64,000 nucleotides of DNA from Ruegeria arenilitoris (GCF_013030985.1 NZ_WPYP01000010.1:1-64000), one strand, 5' to 3'. Positions 17,408 through 26,545 are shown, counted from the stretch's first letter. The notes: generated by a model not told the origin, from the letters alone. A program made the numbers and translations.

Positions 17408-18718
17408 TCATTCGGCGGCTCCGGTGTCGGCCCCCCTGTGGCAATACAAAAACTCGGCTTCTATCATCTCATAAAACGCATCGCGCCCGGACAACCCAAG
17501 CGCCACTGCGTAAGAGTCAAGATCATCGGGCACCGGCTGGTCAAGACGAGATTCAAAATACCACATCAGCACCCGCAACCGGTCCACGCCGGACTGGCCC
17601 GCCGGAAGGGCCTGTTCCGCCTTGCTGGCGGCCCGGTCCCGCAGCTGGGTGTATTGATCCGAGCGGCGCAGTTCCGACAGCAGTTGCGCGTCCAGACGGC
17701 TCGCACGCGACGCAGTGGCGGCTTCGATCCGGGCCGCATCCGCCAGCATCGTCTCGTAACCCTCGGGGCTCAGGTCATTCGCTTCAATCCACGCCATCAA
17801 GTCGGATCGCCGTGACAGGCCGATAGTAGCCCGGTGGTCTTCCATCTGCCGGACGAGTTCGGCGCGTTCGGGGGGGCGATCCTGTCTCGAGGCCTCCTCG
17901 CGCGATAACAGGGCCAAAACCGCTCGGTTCCGCAAGGTTGTGTAAAGCTCGGGCTGCAGCCGCAATTCGTCGACCACGCTGCGGTCGGCGGATGGGTCCC
18001 CGGCATCGACCCGCGCGCGCAACGCCTTCCACATCAGGGTTGGTTCGGTGCGCGCAATGTCCGAAGGGGGCAGGGGAGTTCCGGTCAGATATTCCGCCAT
18101 GCACTCCAACATGGCGACGGCATCCCGGGCCTTGGCGTCGATACGGCCCGTCGGCAGCCAATTCGCGAATTCGGTGATGCCTGACAGGTTCTGCAGCGCA
18201 CCGAGAATATCCGGCCAGGTGCGATGACGGTAATGCATCGCTTTGGCGCAGCGCAGCACCTCAGAGGCCGTATCCGGCGACAGAACCCCGGCGGTCTCGG
18301 CCTGCGCCACGGTCGCGCGGATCGACACCATCGGCTCACTCAGCGACTGAAATCCCAGCTCGGCCGGGCTGTGCAGCACCGCGACCTCGTCGTCGTCCTG
18401 CAGCGTGCCGTTACTGTAATCCTCGAAGATGCCCCCAACACCAATCATTCCGAAATCGGCCAGTTCCGCCGCGCGCAGGGCGCCCATGCTGGCGCTGCCG
18501 AAAACCGGAATGCCCTGTTCGATCGCCCACAGAATCTCCTTGTGCCAGACCGAGGGCACCCCTTCGAAAAACCCGTCGATGATGCCGATGGCCGTCGGTT
18601 TGTCGCGCACGACGCGGTACACGTCACCCTGCCGGACGGGAGGAAGGATCGTGGCGTCCAGACGATCCGAGACCGCCTCTGGCGCGAGGGTCGGGCCTAC
18701 AAAAACCACTGCCGTCAT
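17408..18718 (-). CDS. TfuA-like protein, partner of YcaO
   Basis: A 436-residue protein whose N-terminal ~160 residues carry the TfuA core: VVFVGPTL at the start, IGIIDGFFEGVPSVWHKEI at 44-62 and GSASMGALRAAEL at 74-86. TfuA proteins work with YcaO enzymes, for example in trifolitoxin maturation and peptide-backbone thioamidation. The ~270-residue C-terminal extension is mostly charged and helical and is not recognised. The start codon overlaps the ycaO stop by 4 bp (ATGA), indicating coupled synthesis with the YcaO protein. Confidence 0.9.
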   Translation of the reverse strand: MTAVVFVGPTLAPEAVSDRLDATILPPVRQGDVYRVVRDKPTAIGIIDGFFEGVPSVWHKEILWAIEQGIPVFGSASMGALRAAELADFGMIGVGGIFEDYSNGTLQDDDEVAVLHSPAELGFQSLSEPMVSIRATVAQAETAGVLSPDTASEVLRCAKAMHYRHRTWPDILGALQNLSGITEFANWLPTGRIDAKARDAVAMLECMAEYLTGTPLPPSDIARTEPTLMWKALRARVDAGDPSADRSVVDELRLQPELYTTLRNRAVLALLSREEASRQDRPPERAELVRQMEDHRATIGLSRRSDLMAWIEANDLSPEGYETMLADAARIEAATASRASRLDAQLLSELRRSDQYTQLRDRAASKAEQALPAGQSGVDRLRVLMWYFESRLDQPVPDDLDSYAVALGLSGRDAFYEMIEAEFLYCHRGADTGAAE

Positions 18719-19920
18719 GTCAGACCCCCCTCAATGCGCCGTGCCCGGGGGCCAGGGATGTAATCCGGTTCGTCATGCGGTGCTTCAAGCCCGGGAATGA
18801 CAGCCCGAACCACCGCGATGTCAAATTCCGGACGCGACAGATCGACCGTCACCACTTGCGGGGCGCCCACAGCGGAGAGCCGCTGCAACAACAGGTCCAG
18901 ATCCTCATCGAAGGAATTGGTTACATGCGACGGGCAGTCGCCAAAACTCTGATCCGCCGCGGTGCAATCGATCAGATCGCGCACATAGCGACCGCGATCC
19001 ATTTTGGCCTGATCGGTGAATTCTTCGGGGTCCAGATCATCCCGCGCGCCCGAGATATAGGTCAGCCGCGTCTGCGCCGCCTCGGTCAGGGCGCGCAGCA
19101 AGGCGATGGCGCGATCCGGGTGGCACCCGTCGCCGATGCCGATATGGCCGGGTTGCCCACCACCTTCGCAGATCACGCAGCGAAAACTGGCGATACCGAT
19201 ATCCGAGGTCGTATTCCACAGTCCGACCTCCAGCCCCGCGTCAGTGATCATTGCAATCGCCTGACGGCAACGCGGATCATCGACACTGTCGGGATTAAGA
19301 CGCGGCAATCCCGGTTGGTGGTGCCACAGGGTTGTGGCATCCCGTTCGATCAGCTCACAAATGGCGTGACAGCTGGCCTCAGCCAGGTTGTTGCCCGAGG
19401 CCAACCCATTGGTGGTGCGGGGAAAGGCTGCCTGACCGCCAACCGGCGCGCTGGTGTAATCGGTATCGACCATCTCAAGCGGAACCCAGCATGGTCCACG
19501 CGCACCCAGATCGTGCCCTTGAACCCACAGCATATTCCGATGCGGGTCAAAGCGCCCTCCGGTCACTTGGGGCAGACTGGTCGCTTCGACTACCATGGCC
19601 TCTTCAGCAAGCTCGGCATATCTGGCCAGCCGTTGCGGCAACTGAACCCGTTCGGCGTGCCAGGATTCAATCGCTTCCATCACGCCCGAGGCCTCGGCCG
19701 CGCGCAAGGACAGCCCCTTGCCCAGCGACACCGCTACTGATCGGGAATTGGGCCTTGCAACCATCACCGTGGGCAGCCCAATCCGGTCCAACCCGGTCAG
19801 GTTCGCAATCCGGGTGATGCCCATGCTTTTCAAGAACGGCTTGACGATCTGCAGGGTCTGTTCGGGGTCGCGCAGCCGATGCGTGTCCAGCACATATTGC
19901 TTCTGCGATGCATCGGGCAT
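18715..19920 (-). CDS. YcaO-domain cyclodehydratase/thioamidase-type enzyme
   Basis: A 401-residue YcaO protein. The ATP/Mg-binding motifs are present: SLGKGLSLRAAEASGVMEAIE (65-85), NGLASGNNLAEASCHAICELIERD (171-194) and ALTEAAQTRL followed by YISGARDD (about 295-310). YcaO enzymes phosphorylate peptide amide oxygen and drive azoline, amidine or thioamide formation. With TfuA next door, thioamidation is a leading possibility. No E1-like partner or dehydrogenase gene is nearby. AAGG is placed well upstream of the ATG. First gene of the presumed four-gene unit. Confidence 0.93.
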   Translation of the reverse strand: MPDASQKQYVLDTHRLRDPEQTLQIVKPFLKSMGITRIANLTGLDRIGLPTVMVARPNSRSVAVSLGKGLSLRAAEASGVMEAIESWHAERVQLPQRLARYAELAEEAMVVEATSLPQVTGGRFDPHRNMLWVQGHDLGARGPCWVPLEMVDTDYTSAPVGGQAAFPRTTNGLASGNNLAEASCHAICELIERDATTLWHHQPGLPRLNPDSVDDPRCRQAIAMITDAGLEVGLWNTTSDIGIASFRCVICEGGGQPGHIGIGDGCHPDRAIALLRALTEAAQTRLTYISGARDDLDPEEFTDQAKMDRGRYVRDLIDCTAADQSFGDCPSHVTNSFDEDLDLLLQRLSAVGAPQVVTVDLSRPEFDIAVVRAVIPGLEAPHDEPDYIPGPRARRIEGGLT

Positions 19921-20014
19921 GTTTCGGACCTTGCTAAATTAAATGACCGCAATGAAAAATAACCGCGCCGGGCCAGTCTGTTACGGCGCAGGATGCTGGA
20001 TCGAATCCTTCCGG

Positions 20015-21007
20015 TCAACCGTTGTGCTGCGCTGACCGGCTGAAGCTGAGCCGGGAAATGTGGAGATACCGTTCCCCGGCGTGCAGGATCACGCTGGGAT
20101 AAGAGGGATTGTTCGGCGCGTCCGGCCAACCTTGTGGCTCCAACGCCAACCCTGAATAGGCCCTATAGGGCTCGCCGGACAAAGTTTCACGATCCGGATG
20201 GTTCAGATGCGTTCCGGAATAGACCTGCAAGCCCGGTTCGGTTGAAGTCAGCGCCATCCGGACACCCGACAGAGGCGACTCCAATACCGCCACAGGCTTT
20301 TCAGACGTCCGCCGGTCAGAGATGCAGAAATTGTGGTCGAAGGGGAAATCCCCAACCATCCTTGGCGTGCGGAAATCGAACTCGGTGCCCTGAACCTGCG
20401 CGGGATCGCCCGACGGGATCAGATCGTCATCAACGGGCAGGTATCGATCGGCGACGATCTGCAGATTGTGGCCGGTTATGTCTCCGCCACCATTCAGATT
20501 GAAATACCAGTGCGGTGCAAAACTGCAGACCGTGGCGCTGTCCGAGCGCGCCTCGATCTCGAGACTCAACACCGCAGGGTTTTCCACGCTGTACCGGGCT
20601 GACACGAACAATTCTCCGCCAAACCCCATGTGACCGTCAGGCAAATGCAGAGTGAAAGTCACGCTGGTCGCAGAACAATGCGCAACCTCCCAAAGCTGCA
20701 TTGCGGCTCCGTCCTGACCGCCATGCAGGCAGTGACGGTCGCGAAAATTGCGGTTCAGGTGAAACGTCTCGCCGTCGAGGCGATACGATCCCGACGAAAT
20801 TCTGTTGGCACAGCGGCCGACGATGGGCCCCAAATACTCATCTTTGCGCAAATATTCTGCCGGATCACACCATCCAAGTACCAACGAGTGGTCGAAACCG
20901 TCCAGGCGCAAATCGCACAACGTTGCCCCCAATGGCATCAGGGTCGCCGTCAAAACCCCATTTGAAATCGTGATTGTTTGCGATTGTCGCTTAGCTGTTT
21001 GTTGCAT
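20015..21007 (-). CDS. aldose 1-epimerase (galactose mutarotase family)
   Basis: A 330-residue aldose epimerase. Family motifs include GATLCDLRLDG, LGPIVGRCANRISSG, FHLNRN with HCLHGG (catalytic His), SFAPHWYFNLNG and the C-terminal SGLALEPQGWPDAPN holding the catalytic Glu. ATG at 21007 has AAGAGG upstream; the frame opens 18 codons earlier. It lies 94 bp upstream of ycaO on the same strand, so co-transcription is possible, but a functional link to RiPP chemistry is not suggested. It may act with the sugar locus 8 kb away. Confidence 0.92.
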   Translation of the reverse strand: MQQTAKRQSQTITISNGVLTATLMPLGATLCDLRLDGFDHSLVLGWCDPAEYLRKDEYLGPIVGRCANRISSGSYRLDGETFHLNRNFRDRHCLHGGQDGAAMQLWEVAHCSATSVTFTLHLPDGHMGFGGELFVSARYSVENPAVLSLEIEARSDSATVCSFAPHWYFNLNGGGDITGHNLQIVADRYLPVDDDLIPSGDPAQVQGTEFDFRTPRMVGDFPFDHNFCISDRRTSEKPVAVLESPLSGVRMALTSTEPGLQVYSGTHLNHPDRETLSGEPYRAYSGLALEPQGWPDAPNNPSYPSVILHAGERYLHISRLSFSRSAQHNG

Positions 21008-21458
21008 TCCGACCTCTTGGAACGTGATGCCGATGGCAGCCCAAACGTGTATAGCGGTCAAACTTGGTGAAGCATACTGAACATAGCCTCAGGCACTCTG
21101 ATTGCCGGCGTTTTTACATAATCATGATTACACACATTTTTGATCCCGACGGATTCCCGTGTACAAACCCGTTAATAATGAGACCCCCTTTTTTGAGACA
21201 AAATGCTATGTGCTTTTGCGTTGGGAAGATAAGTCTTTAAATGACGTCCAAGTAATAGGAAGCGACGGAAAAAACGCTCTTTGTTCATAACTTATGCCTA
21301 CTTCGGAACCGGCATTCACCTGTTTGCTGAGACGGCCAAACGAGCCATATTGAGTATATGCCTCACTAGGCGATCGTGTTTCTCCGTGCTCAATGCTTCT
21401 CGCGCGCACTGTGTACCTGTTGTCCCACCGGAAAACCCAAAGGCAGCTTCGTCGTCAT
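21008..21458. other. AT-rich intergenic stretch
   Basis: No gene can be supported. The region is notably AT-rich compared with its neighbours. A 63-residue leftward frame (21316-21507) overlaps the end of the next gene and resembles nothing known. A repeat-like ATAATCATGATTA palindrome lies near 21118-21130, which could be a regulatory site for the epimerase gene. Confidence 0.4.
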
Positions 21459-21827
21459 TCAGCAGAGATAAGAACACTGCCATAGCTTTTCGACGTTCAG
21501 CGGCCAAAAGAAATTCAGGATTGGATAAGCCTCGCGGAGGAAACGATGTTTCTTGCCTCCGACTGATCTGACTCTCATGGGTTGTCTTAGAAATGCTTCA
21601 AACTTTGTCAGGTTTCGCCACGAACGTTTCAGCCTTGGGTTTTCTGACCAGCCCTTTGCATGGGCATTGCTGACAAAGTCAAAGCCAAGATATGCTTCCA
21701 ACGGCGCAGAGCATTTAGGACAGACCAATGCCAGTTGTTTGCCGTATTGAGCAAGATCCGGAGTAGCTACGAAACTAAAACAGGATTGGCATCGTTCAAC
21801 CAACGGTCTGGAATGGAACGTGCACAT
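21459..21827 (-). CDS. hypothetical zinc-ribbon-like protein
   Basis: About 122 residues from ATG 21827 (the frame opens 28 codons earlier). CQSC and CPKC, 28 residues apart, form a probable zinc site. A basic C-terminal part follows (RLKRSW, VGGKKHRFLREAYP). No known family recognised. It lies in AT-rich DNA beside a GDCCVxC gene and a decayed IS element, suggesting an acquired segment. Coding status moderately supported by the paired cysteines. Confidence 0.45.
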   Translation of the reverse strand: MCTFHSRPLVERCQSCFSFVATPDLAQYGKQLALVCPKCSAPLEAYLGFDFVSNAHAKGWSENPRLKRSWRNLTKFEAFLRQPMRVRSVGGKKHRFLREAYPILNFFWPLNVEKLWQCSYLC

Positions 21828-22051
21828 GGTGACAATGGACAGGGAACAATCGAGAAGCAGGTAGTGATCCGCCCCCCTGCCCTGTCCTCCATCAGTCACA
21901 AAGGGCACCAACTATAGAGCAGAATTCCACTCGGAACGGTTACGAGCTTGTCATGATCATAGGCCATTCCTGTCCAGGATACATGCGGTTCGTCAAACAC
22001 CGGATATACCCGCGATTGCTTCGATTTTGGCAATCCGCCCGAGGGCGGCCA

Positions 22052-22270
22052 TCATCCGCAACACCTCTTGCCCTGTTGGATCGGCGGGCAGGCGACGGTT
22101 CCAAAAGAACAGTATACGCAGCAATCCCCCGGCAACGGCTTCAAAACGGTGTTGCAAGCAGTGCACTCGTAAAACCACTGGCACGCATCTGTCGGCATAG
22201 TTTCGACCATCGAAAAGCCGCACTCAGGGCAAGTGATTTTGCTTTCTAATACAACATTCTGTTCACTCAT
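22052..22270 (-). CDS. GDCCVxC domain small cysteine-rich protein
   Basis: A 72-residue protein with CPEC (14-17), CTAC (36-39) and the diagnostic GDCCVYCSFGTVACPP (48-63). This matches the small GDCCVxC family, some members of which contain selenocysteine and lie near metal-resistance genes; function is unknown. In this copy all positions are ordinary Cys codons. It is next to a decayed IS3 element. Metal or redox handling is a guess from the cysteine density (nine Cys in 72 residues). Confidence 0.82.
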   Translation of the reverse strand: MSEQNVVLESKITCPECGFSMVETMPTDACQWFYECTACNTVLKPLPGDCCVYCSFGTVACPPIQQGKRCCG

Positions 22271-22339
22271 ATTTTCACATCCGGGTTATGGGGTCGTCAT
22301 TTAAACGGGCTTCGTTGATTGAGCAGCCCTATCTGACGG

Positions 22340-23245
22340 GTCCACCGTGATTGTTAGTGCATGATCGGCCTGTGTTCCATTGGGATGATGGTTTCCGGTG
22401 CCGGAGGGCGATAGCCCGGTGCACTGTGTGGTCGTTTGGTGGTGTGGTGATTCCTCCATTCTTCGATGATGATCTGCGCTTTTCTGAGTGAGTGGAAGGT
22501 TTCCCCGTTTAACAGCTCATCCCCCATGCGACCGTTGAAGCTTTCTCAAAACCCGTTCTCCCAAGGCGAACCTGGTTCTATATATGCCGTTCTGGCTCCG
22601 ACCGCCGCATTCCAGTCGCGAACCGTCAGGGCAACAAATTCAGGGCCGCTATTTGAACGGATGTATGACGGTGCGACAATGCACGAAGTCATAGCTCCAG
22701 ACATGATTGCGATGTTCCGGCCTGCGCCGAACGCATGAACCATTGTTTAGCCAAAGCCGCCCCTTCCTGGGCTGTTTTGCAGGCACCTTCAGCCTCTCTC
22801 AGCAACACCGCAACCCGGCGATAACCATGCCGACCATATTGCCTGGCCAGCTCGATCATGCCGGCCACCAGATGTTCTTCATCTGGTCGGCCCCGTGGAA
22901 TACGACTTTGCGTGGATCGGTGCTGTCCCGGCACTCGCCATGCACGGCGCTCGGAAACTTTGACCTGGCTGCGAACATGATCGATACAAGCACGGCGACG
23001 AGAGGGTCTTGGAAGTTTCCCTTCGATGCTTCCGTCAGGATAAGTTTGTCGAGCGTCAGCTCTGATACCGCACGCCTCAGCTGCTCATTTTCCTTCTGAA
23101 GCCGCTGTGGTTCCTTCAATTGGTCTACACCCATTCCACCATATTGCTTGCGCCAGCGGTAATCAGTTTGCCCCACAACGCCGATCTGTCCGATCGCATC
23201 CAGACGCGGCATGCCTTGGCCACCGCCGAAGCCATTGAAATCTAG
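22340..23245 (-). pseudogene. decayed IS3-family (IS407-like group) transposase genes
   Basis: Pieces of orfA and orfB read leftward. orfA: QTDYRWRKQYGGMG and LTLDKLILTEASKGNF. orfB: LGQHRSTQ-like start, RPDEEHLVAGMIELARQYG, GYRRVAVLL, then IRSNSGPEFVAL and PGSPWENGF. Damage is multiple. Frames change between pieces, about 55 residues of the DDE core are missing between NHVWSYDFV and IRSNSGPEF, and the codon after ENGF is TGA where intact relatives have Cys, followed by ESFNGRMGDELLNGETF in frame. The element cannot move by itself. Confidence 0.85.
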
Positions 23246-23413
23246 GTTGGAGGGCCGTCTGAGAGGCGGCCTACAGGAGACATTCACTGGGTCGGTTCGC
23301 GCCGCGATGCAGCTTTCGCATTCTTGCCGTTCATGCGCCGCGCTGCGTTATCGAAATCCGAGCGACGGCAGCGCGCAACAAAGCCGCCCTTTGCCGAAGG
23401 CGCACAATTGGGG

Positions 23414-24073
23414 CTACTTGATTCGGGAAAGCAGCAGAAACACCGGCATGAGCTCGGCGAACATGGTGGTTGTTCGTTCCGTCAGGTTCGGTTCGAGAAC
23501 AAAGGCTGGGGTCTCGGCGTCCATCCAAACCGAATAACCTTTGCGCCGTAACGCTTCCTCATGGGGGTGATCCTTGTCAAAACCGGACGGAACGCGTTTC
23601 AACTCCGGATCACCGATCCGGAAACCCTGATCTCGCATCTCTGCGGTGGTCTGGATCAACTCTGCCCCCAGAGAACCCGCCATCGCATCGCGGAAGGCAT
23701 CCAACACTACTTTTTCATACTGGAACACCCCGCAACCGAGGGACAGCTTTTCAGGAGAGAGCCCAAAAAACCACATCGGCGGCTGACCCTCCTGCCCTGT
23801 CGGCATGAACGCAAGGTGCAGATGCGCGTTATAGGGTGTCTTGTCCTTGGAAAATCGAACATCGCGATGAATCCGAAAGATTTTGCTGCCGTGGTCCTGC
23901 CCAGTCAGGTCTTGCAAGGCGAATGCCATATCGTCGGCGAATAGCTTGCTGGGCGCTTTCAGGTGCGTTTCATAAGTCGCTTTGTTCGCCGCAAACCAAT
24001 CCTTCGTATTGTTGGCCTTCAGATCTTGCAGAAAGCCAACCGCCTCAGAAGAAAAACAGTCAAATTGGGTCAT
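23414..24073 (-). CDS. DUF2461 (TIGR02453) family protein
   Basis: A 219-residue protein with the DUF2461 pattern: FLQDLKANNTKDWFAANK at the N-terminus, KIFRIHRDVRFSKDKTPY near 65-82 and LKRVPSGFDKDHP near 158. The family is widespread and uncharacterised. It starts a leftward cluster with TfoX-like, MAPEG and VOC genes, which often travel with ECF sigma factors in such bacteria. Confidence 0.9.
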   Translation of the reverse strand: MTQFDCFSSEAVGFLQDLKANNTKDWFAANKATYETHLKAPSKLFADDMAFALQDLTGQDHGSKIFRIHRDVRFSKDKTPYNAHLHLAFMPTGQEGQPPMWFFGLSPEKLSLGCGVFQYEKVVLDAFRDAMAGSLGAELIQTTAEMRDQGFRIGDPELKRVPSGFDKDHPHEEALRRKGYSVWMDAETPAFVLEPNLTERTTTMFAELMPVFLLLSRIK

Positions 24074-24084
24074 AAATCCTCCTA

Positions 24085-24429
24085 TCAGTCTTTCTTGGGC
24101 AGCCCTGCTGCGTGTTCAACGCAAAGGTGCAGCCAACGCCGCAGAGCGTCGTCATCGCAATCGCTTTCATCTACGCGGACAAAACCACCCAGTGTGCGGG
24201 TTCCGTGGATCACGGCATGAGCCGTGGGGTCTTTCAGGGCGGCGCTTTCGTTCACCTTGCCCACCCGGAACATGAACCGACCCACACCGTCCTGGTGTTG
24301 CCGCGCACCGCAGAGCATGTTGCCGTTCAAAAAGAAGCACAGGCCGCCCATCATCCGCTTTTCCGAGATGCCCACATGCGCAGCCAATGCGTCTCGCATG
24401 CGGGCGTTGAGGGTTTCATTCACGGGCAT
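24085..24429 (-). CDS. TfoX N-terminal domain protein
   Basis: A 114-residue single-domain protein with the TfoX-N pattern (LAAHVGISEKRMMGGLCFFLNGNMLCGA). It lacks the C-terminal domain of the competence regulator, so a competence role is not implied. The start MPVNETL at 24429 shares its base with the stop of the MAPEG gene; the frame opens five codons earlier. Confidence 0.87.
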   Translation of the reverse strand: MPVNETLNARMRDALAAHVGISEKRMMGGLCFFLNGNMLCGARQHQDGVGRFMFRVGKVNESAALKDPTAHAVIHGTRTLGGFVRVDESDCDDDALRRWLHLCVEHAAGLPKKD

Positions 24430-24827
24430 CAGTTGACGGCCCAAAGCTGCCAGAGGATCGCCAGCGCAAGCACCAACATGGTCAAGGTCGTCAGCGCCGC
24501 CCCAACCGCGCGCCCCTTGCCGTCCACCGAAGCGCTCAGGCTGAAATAGTGGACAAGACGGGCAAACAGCAGCACGGCACCGCAGGCAGCGACCAGCCAG
24601 GTTGGGGTTCCCGCGATCTCTGCCCCTGCTAGGGCCAGCAGAGCAAGCGGCACATATTCGATGAAGTTTCCATGTGCCCGCATCAGTCGCAGCAAGCTTT
24701 CATCTTCGCCATGCAACAAAGGAATCCCTGTTCTGGTGCGCCGCACGCCAACGGCAATCGCCATCGGAATGCTCATCAAAACAAAAATGGATGTGACGGC
24801 CAGCGCGATCTGCGGAACCTGTTCCAT
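24429..24827 (-). CDS. MAPEG-family membrane protein
   Basis: A 132-residue protein with four hydrophobic segments. The loop LLRLMRAHGNFIEYVPLALL is characteristic of MAPEG (glutathione-linked eicosanoid and xenobiotic enzymes). The family Asn/Glu pair in HGNFIEY is present. The bacterial role is generally unassigned; detoxification is plausible. It is coupled to the TfoX-like gene. Confidence 0.9.
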   Translation of the reverse strand: MEQVPQIALAVTSIFVLMSIPMAIAVGVRRTRTGIPLLHGEDESLLRLMRAHGNFIEYVPLALLALAGAEIAGTPTWLVAACGAVLLFARLVHYFSLSASVDGKGRAVGAALTTLTMLVLALAILWQLWAVN

Positions 24828-24851
24828 GTGATGCCTCCTTTCCGGTCGTGC

Positions 24852-25238
24852 TTAAGACGTCATGCTTTCATAGGTAATCAGCGCAAACCGCGCGCCTTGC
24901 GGGTCAATCAGCGTGGACATACGGCCAACCCCGGGCATGTCCATTGCAGGCTGAACAATCGTGGCGCCCTTGGCCGCGGCTGTGGCGACACTGGCATCTA
25001 CGTCAGCTACGGTGAAAAAAATCGTCCAGCTTCCCTGATCCTCGGGCATTGGGGAAAAACCACCGATCGCCGTTTCGCCTACAACGGCGGCGGAATAGCT
25101 GGATCCGTCCTGCATGGGCATGTCGTTGATCGTCCAACCCAGCACCTCTTGATAGAACGCTTTGGCTTTACCCTGGTCCGGGCCGGAATGTCCGATCCAA
25201 CCGGAATTTCCGATAGTGGTCATCTCAAGAATACTCAT
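24852..25238 (-). CDS. VOC-family (glyoxalase-like) protein
   Basis: 128 residues from MSILEMTTIGNSGWIGH (the frame opens 15 codons earlier). Two beta-alpha-beta modules are visible (AKAFYQEVLGW; WTIFFTVADVDASVATAAAKGA; TLIDPQGARFALI), matching small VOC proteins often encoded beside ECF sigma factors. Substrate unknown. Confidence 0.88.
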   Translation of the reverse strand: MSILEMTTIGNSGWIGHSGPDQGKAKAFYQEVLGWTINDMPMQDGSSYSAAVVGETAIGGFSPMPEDQGSWTIFFTVADVDASVATAAAKGATIVQPAMDMPGVGRMSTLIDPQGARFALITYESMTS

Positions 25239-25306
25239 GTGTATCTCCCTTGGTTGCGCCCGCCACATACGGGTCTGATCCAAGGACGCGCGAAGCGTCG
25301 CGATCC

Positions 25307-26542
25307 CTACACGCGGCGCAATTTTTCCTGGCAGATCGCGATTTTTTCCCTGATCGCAATACGTTCAAGGGCCGTTGGACCAAGCGCCATCACGGTTTCA
25401 AACGCTGCAATCGCCGCGCGGTGATCACCTGTGTCCTGCAAAAGCCCGCCTCGCATCGCATGAAACCAGCGATAGGTGGACAACTCCTGCGCCAAAGGCT
25501 CCATCTCCTTCAGCGCATGATGCGGGCCGTGCAGCTTGGCCTGCGCTGCAATCTGATTGAGACGCACCACCGGCGTCGGCTGCAATGCGTAAAGGGCTGC
25601 GTAATGGCTTTCGATCGATGCCCAGTCCGTATCACGATCCGAGGCTGCACGGGCATGTGTCGAAGCAATGGCAGCCTGGATAATGTAAACACCATGATGG
25701 CCTGTCCGCTGGGCCTTTTGCAAAAGACCTGTCGCCTCGGCGATATCCGTGCGGTTCCAAAGACTGCGATCCTGATCGTCCAGCGCGACAAGTTTTCCTT
25801 CCGGATCAACGCGCGCATCACGCCGGGCGTGTTGAAACAGCAAAAGCGCCAGCAAGGCGGCCTGTTCCCCCATTGCCGGAAACAACGCCGCCAGCAGTCG
25901 CGCCAGCCGGATTGCCTCTTCGCATAAGGTAAGCTTGATCTGCGTGGGACCGGCCGAGGTCGACCACCCCTCGCTGAACATCAGGTAGACCATCAGAGAA
26001 ACTTCGCCCAACCGCGCACCCCTTTCCGCCGGGCTTGGTGTTTCAAAGGCGACCGGGCTTAGCGAAATTTTCTTTTTGGCTCGAGTGATCCGCTGCTCCA
26101 TCGTTTTGGGCTTGACCAGAAATCCGCTGGCAATCTCTTCCACGCTCAACCCCAGAACAACCCGCAGCGCAATGGCAATTTGATCCTGTCGATCAAGTCC
26201 CGGATGGCAACAGATGAACAGCAACCGCAACACGTCATCGCGCATCTCGTCCGGGTCCGGTGTTTCGGCGGGTAACGGCTGAAACTCGTCGGCATGGCGC
26301 GACAAGATTGCCGCCCGGCGCTGGGACTTGCGCACGTGATCAAGGCCCGAGTTGCGTGCGGTCGTCAGCAGCCAAGCTAACGGATCACGGGGGGCGCCGT
26401 CTTTAGGCCAAACCGTTAGCGCCTTCAGGCAAGCTTCGGCAAAAGCCTCTTCGGCCATGTCGATGTCCCGAAAAAACCGGGTCAGGGCCGCAAGCGCACG
26501 CGGGCGATGCAGGGCGAATGTGGCCTCTAGCCAGTCCGACAT
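25307..26542 (-). CDS. ECF sigma factor with C-terminal DUF6596/TPR-like domain (ECF42 type)
   Basis: A 411-residue extended ECF sigma factor. Sigma-2 lies at about 10-75 (FFRDIDMAEEAFAEACLKAL) and sigma-4 with helix-turn-helix at about 125-180 (LSVEEIASGFLVKPKTMEQRITRAKKKI). A long alpha-helical C-terminal domain (SEGWSTSAG... to KIAICQEKL) is typical of the group linked to DGPF proteins. Such members lack a classical anti-sigma factor and are thought to be controlled through the C-terminal domain. The DGPF/YciI gene lies 3 bp upstream. Confidence 0.92.
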   Translation of the reverse strand: MSDWLEATFALHRPRALAALTRFFRDIDMAEEAFAEACLKALTVWPKDGAPRDPLAWLLTTARNSGLDHVRKSQRRAAILSRHADEFQPLPAETPDPDEMRDDVLRLLFICCHPGLDRQDQIAIALRVVLGLSVEEIASGFLVKPKTMEQRITRAKKKISLSPVAFETPSPAERGARLGEVSLMVYLMFSEGWSTSAGPTQIKLTLCEEAIRLARLLAALFPAMGEQAALLALLLFQHARRDARVDPEGKLVALDDQDRSLWNRTDIAEATGLLQKAQRTGHHGVYIIQAAIASTHARAASDRDTDWASIESHYAALYALQPTPVVRLNQIAAQAKLHGPHHALKEMEPLAQELSTYRWFHAMRGGLLQDTGDHRAAIAAFETVMALGPTALERIAIREKIAICQEKLRRV

Positions 26543-26545
26543 GAC

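Noticed and set aside
20011..20039. CCGGTCA/TGACCGG hairpin as the epimerase terminator
   Set aside because: It overlaps the stop codon and lacks a T run on the minus strand.
22052..22270. GDCCVxC gene as a selenoprotein
   Set aside because: All Cys positions use ordinary Cys codons and the frame ends normally.
22340..22743. TGA after ENGF read as selenocysteine
   Set aside because: The gene is an IS3 transposase remnant with other lesions; no SECIS-like context is expected, so a nonsense mutation is simpler.
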